DNA from: Choristoneura fumiferana
Lineage: Eukaryota > Arthropoda > Insecta > Lepidoptera > Tortricidae
Assembly: GCF_025370935.1 (NCBI RefSeq)
Contig: NC_133482.1
Coordinates: 2,782,118-2,846,117, forward strand
Direction: 5' to 3'
Length of the DNA stretch: 64,000 bases
Position numbers and translations under genes: made by a program. Below the pieces are notes generated by a model that was given only the letters and a program-made list of their open reading frames with translations, was not told the DNA's origin and did no database searches. Position 1 is the stretch's first letter. Every line of letters begins with the position of its first letter. This document shows, piece after piece, positions 34,456 through 45,589 of this stretch.

Positions 34456-34791
34456 TTAGTAATCATGAATTATAATATTTTGTTTTTTTGTTATTGTTGC
34501 TGTTTTTCTCAAAGTGACAGATAACGAAAATAAATCGTAGCGTTTATGATTAAGGGTGTAAGTTTGTACAGGACTGTCTAAGAATAAAAACTAGAAAAAT
34601 AATTTACGAATTTGTAGATTTTATGGTCTTTTACTTAATAGTTCTTTGTAGATGATTAATTATGAGCATGGCAGCTCCAAATAGTGGAAGTTCGTGGAGT
34701 CGGCAAGTGCATTCACTATGTATTATGTAGCTTACCTAATATTAATTAAGATGAATGTCAATTGTGAAACTGAAAATAATTAAGTTATACC

Positions 34792-35494
34792 CAAGGAGCG
34801 GAATTCTCATAGCAAAAATCAAATGTCAAGAGGGATTGACCATTGTGTTTTATCGACTATTCCAGTTATCGATTTTACGCATGTTACCGACTTTTAACAT
34901 TATTCTGTAACATTTGACCTTTTTGATAAGCCACTTGCATCTCTTTATTAAAATAAATTACGTCACGCCACATTTGACATTTGATGTCGCTTGAGTTTTC
35001 ATAAGTATTATTTTATTTGGTTCCCGTCTTAACCAAAATGGTTAATCGTAAAAGAAAAACGATTAACAAATGGATAAAAGTTATATCCTTCTCTTAATTT
35101 TAAATTATTCTCTTACTTCTCTTAGTTTAAATGGTGACAATGTAGAGAACATAATGATAATTCTTTGTTACTATAGACAAGATGAAGCAAATATAATCAG
35201 TACAGATATTGATTTCGATTCTGTTATTTTGAATGAAGTTTAGTCTATCGTCAGTTACACTGTTTAACATTTCCGTTTCGGTTTTATATTTAAATTGTAA
35301 CAAACACACAGGTCAAATTTTTTTTTGGTAGCCTATAGTGTCCCACAGCAGGACAAAGGCCTCCCCCATTACAGGTCTAAATGCATTACCTAAAACGTAT
35401 CGTGCTAACTGACAATTAAACATCGACAGTCGATAAAACACAATGGTCAATCCCTCTTGACATTTGACTTTTGCTATGAAAATTCCGCTCCTTG
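34792..35494. mobile_element. hAT-like MITE with exact 8-bp duplication
   Basis: The 703-bp element starts CAAGGAGCGGAATT and ends AATTCCGCTCCTTG. The inverted repeats extend about 70 bp (AAATGTCAAGAGGGATTGAC, CATTGTGTTTTATCGACT) with only a few mismatches. GTTATACC flanks it on both sides (34784-34791, 35495-35502). Eight-base duplications are typical of hAT elements. No transposase frame is present. A non-LTR tail fragment (35325-35372) lies inside. Confidence 0.88.
35325..35372 (-). mobile_element. Non-LTR 3'-end fragment inside the hAT-like MITE
   Basis: The T-run followed by GTGTCCCACAGCAGGACAAA and GGCCTCCCCCATT matches the kind of 3' end seen at 44143-44205. Confidence 0.6.
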
Positions 35495-36068
35495 GTTATA
35501 CCTAATCCCAACCTGATATCGTTGACGATGACAATGTTTTGCAACGGATTTAAAAATCTCGGTTGTAAATTCAGATTAAAAATGTAACTTTCATTTTATT
35601 AAGTCTTAACTTTAATTAATTTACGAAATAGGGGTCCAACTTATTATTTTTATTAGAGGTTTAAACAATATTGCCAGTAACAACCGTGTGACGTTACTAA
35701 AACAATTGACATTTCATTCGTTAAATCCAAAATATAGGTAGAGTCATTCAACGATGACGCGTGCCGTGGTTCTTATTACAATGTCATTAGTGTCTAATTT
35801 TGACAAAATCACGCATCTTCGTGGATGCCACTAGGTATAACATGGTGTCTATAGCTTGCAAATATTCGTGTAAGTAACACACGTACGTCAAACGTCATAC
35901 AATAAATATGACAAGCATGCAAGCTACTTGCGCGAATGTGTGAAGCTACAGGCATGTATTCCTGGTTTCCAAGCTAGTATAAAACATAGTCGATGCATTT
36001 GTCCCACTCTCGCTTTTACACTTCCTGCTTTTACAAATAGTTGCATGACATTAATTATTTTCCTGCAG

Positions 36069-36128
36069 AGGTGTTTGAGACATTCCTGCCCGATGCATCG
36101 GCTACTGTCTCGGTTCCGTTTGCGCCCG
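36069..36128 (+). CDS. Calx: Candidate alternative cassette exon of Calx (20 residues)
   Basis: A 60-nt block lies between a good acceptor (pyrimidine-rich, ending TTTTCCTGCAG) and a consensus GTAAGT donor. The previous Calx exon leaves one base (G). Adding AG gives a codon and the block reads EVFETFLPDASATVSVPFAP with no stop; it again leaves one G, which the next exon completes. It is therefore a symmetric cassette that can be included or skipped without changing frame. About 60% of its codons end in G or C, higher than the AT-rich intron around it. In vertebrate NCX1 the small cassettes C to F sit at this same place in CBD2, and Drosophila CALX isoforms also differ there by a few residues. 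I do not recognise the peptide itself, so a chance splice-like block remains possible. Confidence 0.5.
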
Positions 36129-36199
36129 GTAAGTCGTGTTGTGTGGACGTACACTTGTTTGTAACATGTGATTAGACTTGAGTAAGACATCACCTTTTA

Positions 36200-36240
36200 T
36201 TTCATCATCATGTCAGCCATATGACGTCCACTGTTGGACG
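36200..36240 (-). mobile_element. Tiny RTE 3'-end fragment
   Basis: CATCATCATGTCAGCC, then GACGTCCACTGTTGGACG, is the terminal part of an RTE 3' end on the minus strand. The minisatellite follows within 70 bp. Confidence 0.65.
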
Positions 36241-36309
36241 CGTTGTTGACGCCAAGACCGCCATATCGTACACTCTCGTACAAAAATTGTGGCGCTTTAG
36301 GCGCTATAC

Positions 36310-36465
36310 GCAGCATCGTTACGCGCTGGCGGCGATATCGTTGCACGGTCGCTACGATATCGGTACGCGCTTTTCAGCGATATGGGTACGCGCTCGCAGC
36401 GATATGGTTGCGCGCTCACGGCGATATGGTTGTGCGCTCGCGCCGATATCATTGAGCGCTCGCGA
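36310..36465 (+). repeat. GC-rich minisatellite, 22-bp unit, about 7 copies
   Basis: Units of the type GCGATATGGTTGCGCGCTCG start near 36310, 36332, 36354, 36377, 36399, 36421 and 36443. It lies about 180 bp downstream of the candidate cassette-exon donor. Open frames that cross it only reflect the repeat. Confidence 0.88.
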
Positions 36466-37640
36466 GGAAAGCGTTGCGGGCTCCCTTCACTTTTAACTCG
36501 CACACAAATCGCCAGTGCTCGGAAATGGCTCTAATGACAATTATAAAATATTCGTGTCTTACAAACAAGTGTGATTTGTGAATGTGGTTTTGTATGGCTT
36601 GTAAGCTTTGTATTGTTCTGTTTGTGTTTTACAGATATTTAGTGTATCATTTTTAAATTGGCTTATGCTATGTTATAACTGGAGAGTTTTGTATTGTTTG
36701 ATCTTTATACGTATTGGTGGTAAGTTTCAATATTTACTCGGATATCAGCCCATACATACTCTATGTCATTCCGACAGTTTATACGAATCACATGATATTT
36801 GATATGATAAAACCATCTTAGCCTTTAGGCTACAAAAAGACCAAAGAAATAAATATACTTACACTTGAAAATCATAGCCCTCCGTCAGGCAATCGGGTAA
36901 AAAGTAGAGTAAAATTATGATACGAGCTAAGATAAGTTGTTAGCATAGAATTTAAAATAACAACACCACTATGCCTGCATTCGAAACCATTGACGATATA
37001 CTTTAGTTTTACGATAATCAGAAAAGCCTATCAGCCAATCGCATAGTAATCTTTGCAAAAAGCTAGCGAAAAGGGTGTTGTGTGTTGCCACCAACTTAAA
37101 TATACCAATATCAAACATAACTAATAACCGACTCTTGTATGAAAGTGATGCCTTTTGGACAACAAGGATAAACTTGCAACGCGACACCGTAAAAAGTTAC
37201 GTCATTTAGAGCACGAAACGACAAGTTGGGGTGTAGGGAAAGTTTGTTTGACAAGACATACAGAAACTTTACTATTAAGGCTTTCTTCATTTGATGTGAA
37301 AGTTCTTATCTACGCTGTGGACAGTGTAGGTAGGTATAGTTTGAATAAAGCAGGGTTTGCCGAGCCTCCCCGAACCAAAAATAATATTTTCATGCCCCCT
37401 TAAGTTTTAACAAAAATACACACATTTTAGCGTTTGAATGGCAATTCGGAACAGTTAATTTAATTACGCGTTAAATAGTTTTTTTTTCGGAAATGCAAAC
37501 GTATCTATTACGCCCCCCTAATATTTCTCTACGCCCCCCCTAGGGGGGCGTGCCCCCTTGGTTGGGAAGTCCTGGTATAAATGATGTTTTAAAATTAATT
37601 CTTATTGCCATTTTTACTACGAAATCGAAGAAAAATATAA
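36466..37640. other. Calx intron, no feature recognised
   Basis: AT-rich intron sequence with an imperfect CGCCCCCC stretch at about 37510-37560. Confidence 0.4.
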
Positions 37641-37649
37641 TGTTCTTTA

Positions 37650-38010
37650 TTATCATCATCTCTGACATGTGTTCTCTCGGAATGAGAAGGATTGGGCTGT
37701 AGTTCCCACGCGAGCCCAATACAGATTAGGAACTTCACACATGGAATTGCTTCACACGTATTCATAGAAAAGCTCCTGATAAAATTATAAATGTTTACAT
37801 AATTGCGGAAACGACGAGATGGACAGATGACCTGGTCAAAGCCCCAGGTTCACGGTGGATGAAGGCCGCTTTCAACCGAAGCAACTGGAGGTTAATGGGG
37901 GAGGCCTATGTCTAACAGTGGACGTCCTACGGCTGAGATGATGATGAATTGCGAAAAACGTGGAGGTGCGATTCCGGGCTCAAACCCACCTCTTGAGAAG
38001 CCATAGTACA
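37650..38010 (-). mobile_element. Decayed SINE, minus strand, interrupted by an RTE 3' end
   Basis: GGCTGTAGTTCCCACGCGAG and GGAACTTCACACATGGAATT at the left, and GAGGTGCGATTCCGGGCTCA at the right, are parts of one minus-strand SINE (compare 27643-27895), separated by 37811-37946. Confidence 0.75.
37811..37946 (+). mobile_element. RTE-like 3' end nested in a SINE
   Basis: GATGGACAGATGACCTGGTC, GGTTCACGGTGGATGAAGGC, CAGTGGACGTCCTACGGCTG and a GATGATGATG tail, in sense. AATTGCG occurs on both sides (37801-37807, 37947-37953) and is a likely target duplication. Confidence 0.8.
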
Positions 38011-38254
38011 GAGTACATATATAAGCCATAGTTTAGCCTACTAGGCTACTAGGACGTTTGTCCAAATTATAAAATTAATTTAATTTACAACCCTTTCCAC
38101 ATCAAGATAATCTGCCCACTCTACTACTAAACGGTAAAATAAACAAATTCGCACCCTTCTAATTGGATAATATTTACTTACATACTCATACATCGTTGTT
38201 CTGATCCAGTTAATCACAGATCTGGGTCAACGCCCCGAAGGTCTTCGAGGCTAC

Positions 38255-38345
38255 CCCGAAATTCGCAACTTACCCTTCTTCTCACTCTCCTGTTAAATGA
38301 TATAAGCGTGAGCGGGACGCGATATACGAATTCCGAACTTCGGAT
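38255..38345. repeat. Small inverted-repeat element (GTGAGCGGGACG family), copy 1
   Basis: CTCACTCTCCTGTTAAATGA and TAAGCGTGAGCGGGACG, with GAATTCCGAACTTC at the end, match 45460-45556 and more weakly 41788-41880. Confidence 0.6.
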
Positions 38346-38633
38346 AAGGCCCGGTGGTGGATTACAGTATATTAACGGCATGTTATATCCGGGCCTTGTA
38401 AATTATGTTATATATCTAATATATTTGGGATTAAAGGTTTAATTTTCGACGCGCGTTTTAGCATGATAAACCGGAGTATGTTTCGCAATTAACATCGCAA
38501 TTTAATTTTTAAGGATTGCCTTAAACAGGGAGTGGACGAAAGATGTGAATTAAGTAAATGATATGGAATAGAGATGAAGTCCACAACAAATGAAAAGTGC
38601 ATGGGCGCACCTAGAGGCGGCAGGAGATAGAAT

Positions 38634-38825
38634 AAGGCTCCGCTTCCACCATGTATGTGCGAGGGTGTATTGAGAGGAATGTGTTTTTTCATGAACCAAT
38701 AGAAACGCTTCATTTACCTATCCTCGCTCAGCATATCTCTGGGGTAAATGATATGTTTCTATTGGTTCGTGAATCGCACATTCCTCGCAATACACCCTCG
38801 CACATCTCTGATGGAAACGGGGCCT
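38634..38825. mobile_element. Fold-back MITE
   Basis: GTGCGAGGGTGTATTGAGAG and CATGAACCAATAGAAACG are mirrored by CTATTGGTTCGTGAATCG and CGCAATACACCCTCGCAC. The outermost bases read AGGCTCCG and CGGGGCCT. No clear duplication at the flanks. Confidence 0.8.
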
Positions 38826-41787
38826 AATATGTATTACGCGTTAACTATTGAAAAAAAAAACCTCGCAAGCCGCAATTTTGTATGAAAAAACAAGCGCGCG
38901 GGATCAGACAGAAAAAAATGTGACTGCTGTACTCGTACCTATGGCCTGCCTATTGCCACTTCAACAAACTAATTCGCTTGGCTATGTTGGTGACCCTCGT
39001 TCTTCTACGTATCTCCAGCACGTAATAATTCTAAAACTAACTCCGTTATATTATTTAACTAACAGACGATCAACGTCTTTCCACACGGCTGAATACTTTA
39101 TTCAAAATTGTCAGTTATAAATCTTGGAAGTCCGAGCTCCGAATGTTAAGTTGGGGGATGTTTTATGTATCCAACCCACCAGCCGATTTAGGGGTGATTT
39201 TTGTTTGATGATCAAAGCACAAGCAAGATTGAAACGGGTGATTTACTGTCATTCAGTATAAATGAAAAATCGTCCACATAAATTGACTATTTGGAATTCG
39301 GATCATCAAAATCGACCGTCCAACCTGAATTTTGACAAAATGTAATTGAGCTGAATAAATATTTAGAACCTAATATTTTTTTGTTGTAAATTAATTAAAG
39401 CCAAAGGGATTGTTGTTTATAAATTAAGCGGAGAGCGTAATCAGCGGTACCGGCAATTTAAAAAAAAAATACTTTTTCTTTTACAAATATACAATTTTAC
39501 TCGCAAATGTGATGAAAAACATTGTACCTACGTCGCACGGGCGGTACTAGAATTACGAACATCGACTCCGCCCTTAAGACACAATGTACTATTACACGTG
39601 CGAAGCCGCGGGTAGGTAAACACTAGTGTTTTGATAAATAAATAAATATGTACGAATCCAACGAAAAATAAAGCAAACATCTATTAAAAAGCTTTCCATA
39701 ACTGAAGTCTCAATTAAATAGAAACTCAACAAACTAACCGTGTCTGAAATCAACAATACCGTTCGAAAAAGAAAACCGACTATTCATCACAATACGAGTA
39801 TATTCCAATCATAATCCGATATCAAAAAGGATGGGTAACAAAAAATATCAATAACACAAATGGATATGTCACCCGTCTGGCAAGCGGCAATGTTAGCGAG
39901 GGATCCAATTTGTCAACCTTCCGGTGGACTCGCACAGGTGAAGGTTTGACAAACAGCCGCGTAGGCCTTAAGTGAATTTGTGAACAAACCTCACACAATC
40001 ATGTTAGTCACACGACTGCCCAAAGAATAAGGTTTTGAAAAAAATATTACCTACAACAACTTTGCTGACTGCGCTATTATTTTGTTTACTTATTTATTTC
40101 TTTATTCGCCACTGAAAATTAACATCATTTCTGTTGATTTGATGCCGATGACCTGTAAATTATCAAACATTAAAATAATCACATGTGATAAGAACTACGG
40201 TTGAATCTCTCCATCTGAGAGGAACAGCCCAGTAGTCGTGTATATGTTAGGACGATGATGGTGATGGAGCTAAAATAAAATAAAATAAACGTTAAAAAAA
40301 TAACTAGGTACTAATCACAAAAAAAGTTACTTTGGGTTTTCCACTTTTGCTTCCCTAAAGTAACGGAGTACCTCACCCTCCGGCCAAAAGTCAGAGCGCA
40401 GAAAGATCAAAGGCAAACTAGATGTGGAGTGGGGTGTGTGTGTAAGTTTGTGAGTGAGTGTATGATGTGTATTTGTGTATCCCAGGAGATCTCAGGTTCA
40501 TGGCGCCACTACGCACTAATACGTAAAATGTCCTTTAAATTTTGACAGGAAGTGAAGGATTTTCTCAAACTTCCGGCTAATTGTAGGCGCGATATTCTTC
40601 TGATTCTCGCTCAGCACAACTGAGCTGGGCTCAGGGACTATAACAGCTCGCAGCCTTGGGATGACTGACTGCACCTGTGACACCACAACACCGTTTTATC
40701 TATTGTTATCTCGAAAATACTTAGCACGTAAAATTAAATTAATACCCAGAGTAGCATTACGCCCAATGTCCCTCAAAAATAACCCACAAAACATGAAACC
40801 AAATCTTGTAAAATCCACTTGAGCAAAGCCGCGCTACCTCATTTTGTAAAATGTAAATAAACACACAAAAACCACTTAACATTCACGCTCGAATAAAGTC
40901 TACACAAACGTTTTACTCGCAGCGAGATTTTGCGCAAAAAAGAGTCTTGTTCACCTTTCCTCTTTGCCTCATAAATAATTCAGCGTCGAGCTTGGACAGA
41001 GTTACGAAATTGACACCCGACGTCTCACAAATTGTGATAAGTGTTAAGATTCCTGTAATGCGAAATGGGTGCTCTAATGTCTGATGTCTTAGTCAATGTC
41101 GAATTACAATGCGGGGCTGCGTGGCTGTACCTAAACAAGTGTTGTTCGTGGTCATTTAGCTCCCAAAAGTTGTGCACACCTCCTGGAAAGGGTCAAACTC
41201 GGATTACACGCATTTAGGACCAAAATGAAGGTATTAAAACAATTTCCAGCCTGATTCCTCAACACTATTTTTAAGGATTCTATTCGATTGACCTATTAAG
41301 AAAATCTTGTATGATAGATAACTTGACCCACATTAAAGCTACTGATAAGTAATACTATTTACAAGTGGAAAAGTATAAAATTTGAAAAAAAAACTTGTAT
41401 GTGATGAAGATTCTCCTGACACAAGTTCCATACAAAACTAAAAAAAAAACGCATAAAAATATTTTTCCTCTTGCATCGTATTAGTAATCAGTAGCCTGTT
41501 TATAAGTCTGACAAACTTCAGAAAATTTAGAACAACATTTCCATTCACAAATTCAATAGTTATTTTTTGCTTGAAAAAAGACTGAAAATGCCGAGCGCAC
41601 CGATTTTCGGCGTCGTCCATTGGCGTAACTTTGCCGGTCGCCATGTTGTTTTTGCCTTTTTTACAGAGTAGCTTGAAACTAGCAAACAAATAAAGGGAAT
41701 AATCGGTCCGTTATTACTCGACTGCGGTGGATCGCAAAAGGGGGAGTATGTTTTTCAACGCCGTGTGAAGCCTGAAGTAAAATTTTA
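38826..41787. other. Calx intron, little recognised
   Basis: AT-rich. A possible degraded Helitron-like end (GAAGCCGCGGG then CACTAG before T) is at 39600-39626, and a possible SINE 3' fragment with GATGATGGTGATG at 40218-40266. Confidence 0.4.
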
Positions 41788-41880
41788 GAACTTCGTATCA
41801 TACTCATACCGTCCCACTTATGTTAATAGTATTTAATAGGAGTGTGAAAGGGACGACCCCGTAGCCCGTATTGCGGAGAC
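41788..41880. repeat. Small inverted-repeat element (GTGAGCGGGACG family), diverged copy
   Basis: GAACTTCGTATCATACTCAT, CCGTCCCACTTATG and GTGTGAAAGGGACGAC follow the order of the copy at 45460-45556. Confidence 0.45.
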
Positions 41881-41956
41881 GTAACACAGATCAAGTCATA
41901 ACAACTCAGTAATTGTACTTAGTAGGTATACATCGTTTTCACAGTAATAGGGAATA

Positions 41957-42015
41957 TGCAGGGCGTTGGCAGGCCAGCCACCACCTAGTGGGAGGCCTGC
42001 CAATGCCCTGCATTG
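41957..42015. repeat. Strong stem-loop
   Basis: GCAGGGCGTTGGCAGGCC and GGCCTGCCAATGCCCTGC pair with one G-T mismatch around a spacer of about 20 nt. It is followed by RTE-like 3' debris at about 42040-42140. Confidence 0.75.
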
Positions 42016-42203
42016 TCCACCTGGACTGGCGTCGTTGTGATAGTTGCGGGCAACCAGTGGATGCAAGTGCGTTCGTTGTGGCGTTCTAATGGGGAGGCCT
42101 ATGTTTTTTAGCAGTAGACGTTGTTCGTCTGACGTTGATGCAGAGAAAACAAAATGTCTCTAAGACAACATAACGTGATACAAAATGAAAAAAATAAAAT
42201 AAA

Positions 42204-42430
42204 AAAATTGAACCGACTACAAAAAACCACGAAAATACTTTTGTACCATTTTAAAGTCCGGTGCCTCAGCACGAGCCAGCAGGAATGGATCTTTAGTCGT
42301 CTACCTCATCTGCATACCATGTAAAACATATAACGGGTTTCTATCACTCCTGCTGGCTCGGTCTGAGCTCTGAGGGTATCTACCGACTTAAAAGTGGTAG
42401 AAAATGATTTTCATGGTTATTTGTAGCCTT
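42204..42430. mobile_element. Fold-back repeat (GAACCGACTACAAAAAACCA family)
   Basis: GACTACAAAAAACCACGAAA at the left is mirrored by TTTTCATGGTTATTTGTAG at the right, and GAGCCAGCAGGAATG by ACTCCTGCTGGCTC inside. Confidence 0.7.
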
Positions 42431-43421
42431 ACAATTTTGGTTTGATTTTCTTTGTGTAGAATAGTTACCTAAGTTATTAATGGGCTGATATCCAGGTAAA
42501 ATTGACCAAGAATCTGCTTTACCAGTTTATTGAATCATTTCTACACTGAATATTTTACGAAGTCCATTTACTATTTTAATGTATGTATGTATATGTATGA
42601 TAACATGGTTAGGCCAATGCATGGTCGAATCACTTTTCCCTATTAACATCTTGTTTTATTATTTTTTAATTGTATTATTTTTTTCTTCTGTCTTTCTTCT
42701 TCTGGCGGTCTCTTCTCTGCTTTGCGGCAAGTAAGATACTTTTGAGTTTGATTTTCATACTTATTTAGTTTTGGCTTGTTTTTGTAAAGTTCTTAGAGTT
42801 GGTATTTGTTTGTTGTGCTATTATGGACTGCAGAGTGGATACAAGTTGTACGTGTTTGCTTATTTATAATATAATACGTTTATCGTCCACAATTTCTGTC
42901 ACCTTATCCATGATCACTGAGCTATCCAGTCTTCGGTTCCGAATGAAAGTACATCTGAAATAACGGGTAAAATATTTTCTTACCCGTATAGGTCGGCCAA
43001 AACCTCCCAAGTGAAAACCTATACGAAAGATTGTCCATATTATAAATCATGATAGAATCAAACTTTTCGGGTCCGTTACCGACCCGGAACAAATCTTTTT
43101 ATTCAAATTCCGAGTGTTTGTCTTCCCGGGTCAAATATAAAGACTCATTTGAATAAAGGGTCCACGGCAAGTGTAAAAATGTTTATGTGCGACCGCATTA
43201 CTGTGGTGAATTTATTAGTGGAGGCTTGACTGGCGTTACGTGATTATCGTCGAACGTGCGGGAATAACAATGCGGGAACTTAGCGTGTGATCTCATAGGT
43301 GGTGAGACCGTGTTGTCTAACGATCGCATTCATCCTCTCTCTCTACCTTCATTCTATTATACGGGACAGAAAGAAGTGGTGATTCGTAGTGCGTTAATAA
43401 CCGATTCCGATTACGACAATA

Positions 43422-43645
43422 AAGCGGCAATTACACTGAGTCGTTCGCCGCATGCTGCATGTGGCGACCGCAAGTGTAAAGAACACGGTAGTCGACCGCA
43501 TTCGGCGAGCGACAGCTGCCACCGCCTTAATATGGCCGCCGCAGTAGCCGTACAGACTATTGTAAAGACGACGTCCGTTCGCCGAAGTAGTTTATAACAA
43601 ATTCGGCGACCGCATTAGGTGAACGACTCAGTGTAATTGCCGCTT
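43422..43645. mobile_element. Inverted-repeat MITE
   Basis: AAGCGGCAATTACACTGAGT and CGTTCGCC at 43422-43450 are matched by their near-exact complement at 43618-43645. The GC-rich inside has CGACCGCAT words in both directions. Confidence 0.82.
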
Positions 43646-44142
43646 ATGGCCCCGAGTGGTGGCGTCCGGGCTACGCAACAAAATTTCGTCTTTTAATTCT
43701 TCTGGGAAATTATTAACACTATTATGCACATAATGAAAGCATTTACCTAAAATTGCTAAAAGTGGCTCCGAAGCGGTAACGTTTCGTGTGCTCTGCCTAC
43801 CCCATTTGGGAATACAGTCGTGATGTTTGTGTGTGTGTTGAAAGCATTTCTTTTGTAATTGTAATATACTGAACGGCAAAAAACTTGGCCTTGAAATGTA
43901 TGCAGTAATAGGCAATTGTATGTAGAGTGGGCCAAATATTGTGCCGCTGTACATCTTTACGACAGTGTGGTTTGTACAAAAGATACATAATTGCATGCTC
44001 TTGTACACCTCTGAATCATTTCACCGCGTTTTTTTAAATATCCTAGATGGGATTCCAGAAAAACGCATCTCTTATGTACGAACACGCTGAGGTACAATAT
44101 TTAATTTTCTAAATAGTGGAATACTTTTAGAATTGTGTTTAG

Positions 44143-44205
44143 TTTTTTTTTATTTAGTCCGTTAAAGTGCCCACTGTGGAGCAAAGACCTCCCCATTTTT
44201 TGTTT
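44143..44205 (-). mobile_element. Non-LTR 3'-end fragment
   Basis: A T-run, then AAAGTGCCCACTGTGGAGCA and AAGACCTCCCC, similar in layout to 35325-35372. Confidence 0.5.
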
Positions 44206-44290
44206 AGTTTCATGTAATAAAAACTGGTTCATGTTACTTTTTAACGTAGTCCTCAGCTGAACTGCCCACTAATCACCTTGACAACCTATA

Positions 44291-45308
44291 CCGGGTGTGG
44301 CCTGTAATACGAGCAAAAAATTAAAACATAGATCGTCCTCGTCAAACTGAACAACATTAGTTCAGCGACTTTTAAAAATAATGGAGTCTTTGAATTTTCC
44401 TTTTTTCATACAAATTAAATACTGCTATCAATGTACGCCATCCTAGAACACAACTGACGTCGCTTGTCACCAGACATGGGTAATCTCAACTCCGCGAAGT
44501 GATCTGACTCACTAGATCCAGCTCCGGTGTCGTTACCGAATCCGCTTATTGAATCCGACTCCTTTATTGACTCCGGTTCTTTCGAGCGATTATTAATTAT
44601 CTATGGCCGATGCGGCCCGCTCGGTTCGGTAGGTACCTACCTAGGTCAAGGTACTGAATTGAAGTACCGATTCGTTTCGTTCTTTTAATGTTGAAAAATT
44701 CTAAATTGTGTATTTTTTAAAGAGTATTGAGCTACTTTAAGAACCTACTAGTTTTATGTTTGATTCTTTGAAGCTTGAAAACAGTGTTAAAATAAGCGTC
44801 GCCCGCTCCGGTCATATTATATTGTGTTTTAATTCTAACTCATTTCTTTCCAATATAACCGAGCGAGTAGTCCGTCCGAGTCTACACGTACGGCTCACTC
44901 AGTGCCCGACCAAACGTAATAAGATCCGATCCGATCCGATCCGTGCCGAGAGTGAAAGCGGAGCGAGTGAGTTTGACGGCGATCACGAGCCGCTCGATCC
45001 GGCTGGACTTGGTCGGAGTTAGTAACTCCGGAGTCGATAAGATTTGAAATCATTTTGAAGTCATTAAGAGATTCGGATCCACTTGAGGATCTGACTCTTT
45101 TGAATCTTCAGATCCGGATTTACCCATCTCTACCTGTCACGCTACAAACATCAAGCATTTTGCTTTACATTGCTTCTTCGAATAAACTTAAAAGTGTAAT
45201 AAAAATTAAAAAACTGATTGTTTTTAAAAGTCGCTGAACTAATGTTGTTCAGTTTGAGGAGTATGATCTATGTTTTAATTATTTGCTCATATTACAGGCC
45301 ACACCCGG
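44291..45308. mobile_element. TATACCGGGTGTGGCC-ended transposon carrying a nested insertion
   Basis: The ends are long inverted repeats: CCGGGTGTGGCCTGTAATAC and ACATTAGTTCAGCGACTTTT at the left are mirrored at the right, about 100 bp with several mismatches. The bases TATA flank both sides, which would fit a TA duplication. The internal part matches 300-552 but is split by the insertion at 44471-45132. No coding capacity. Confidence 0.82.
44471..45132. mobile_element. hAT-like element nested in the TATACCGGG transposon
   Basis: It starts CAGACATGGGTAA and ends TTACCCATCTCTA. The flanks are CTTGTCAC (44463-44470) and CCTGTCAC (45133-45140), an 8-bp duplication with one mismatch. The uninterrupted site reads CCTGTCACGCTAC at 371-383 in the other copy. 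Inside are GATCCGATCCGATCCG repeats and no transposase. Confidence 0.85.
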
Positions 45309-45459
45309 TATACAACATATTTTCAAAATATTTGACATTGGAATCGTTCCCGAACCGGGTTTCCTACGTGCTCGGAATGGCATCAAGCTGGGCTATAAAA
45401 CGCGCCGCTCGCCTTTCAATGGTCTACTGCAGAGCTTCTCAAACCCATAGCTCGAAGAA

Positions 45460-45556
45460 AGAAATTTGAAGTTCGTATCGTACCGCCCCTCTCACTCTTG
45501 TATTAAATAATATTAGCGTGAGCGGGACGGCAAGATAGGAAGTTCGAATGTTGCAC
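45460..45556. repeat. Small inverted-repeat element (GTGAGCGGGACG family), copy 2
   Basis: GAAGTTCGTATCGTACCGCC and CCTCTCACTCTTGTATTAAA are mirrored by TTAGCGTGAGCGGGACGGCA and GGAAGTTCGAATGTTGCACTTC. Confidence 0.7.
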
Positions 45557-45589
45557 TTCGTAGTATAGGAGTCAGGGACCCTTGGATTT

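Noticed and set aside
36221..36496. Open frame of about 90 codons with repeated RRYG-type residues
   Set aside because: It only reads through the 22-bp minisatellite; opposite-strand frames over the same array are open for the same reason.
43628..44008. 126-codon open frame on the minus strand
   Set aside because: No family resemblance; it begins within a MITE arm and is likely a chance frame.
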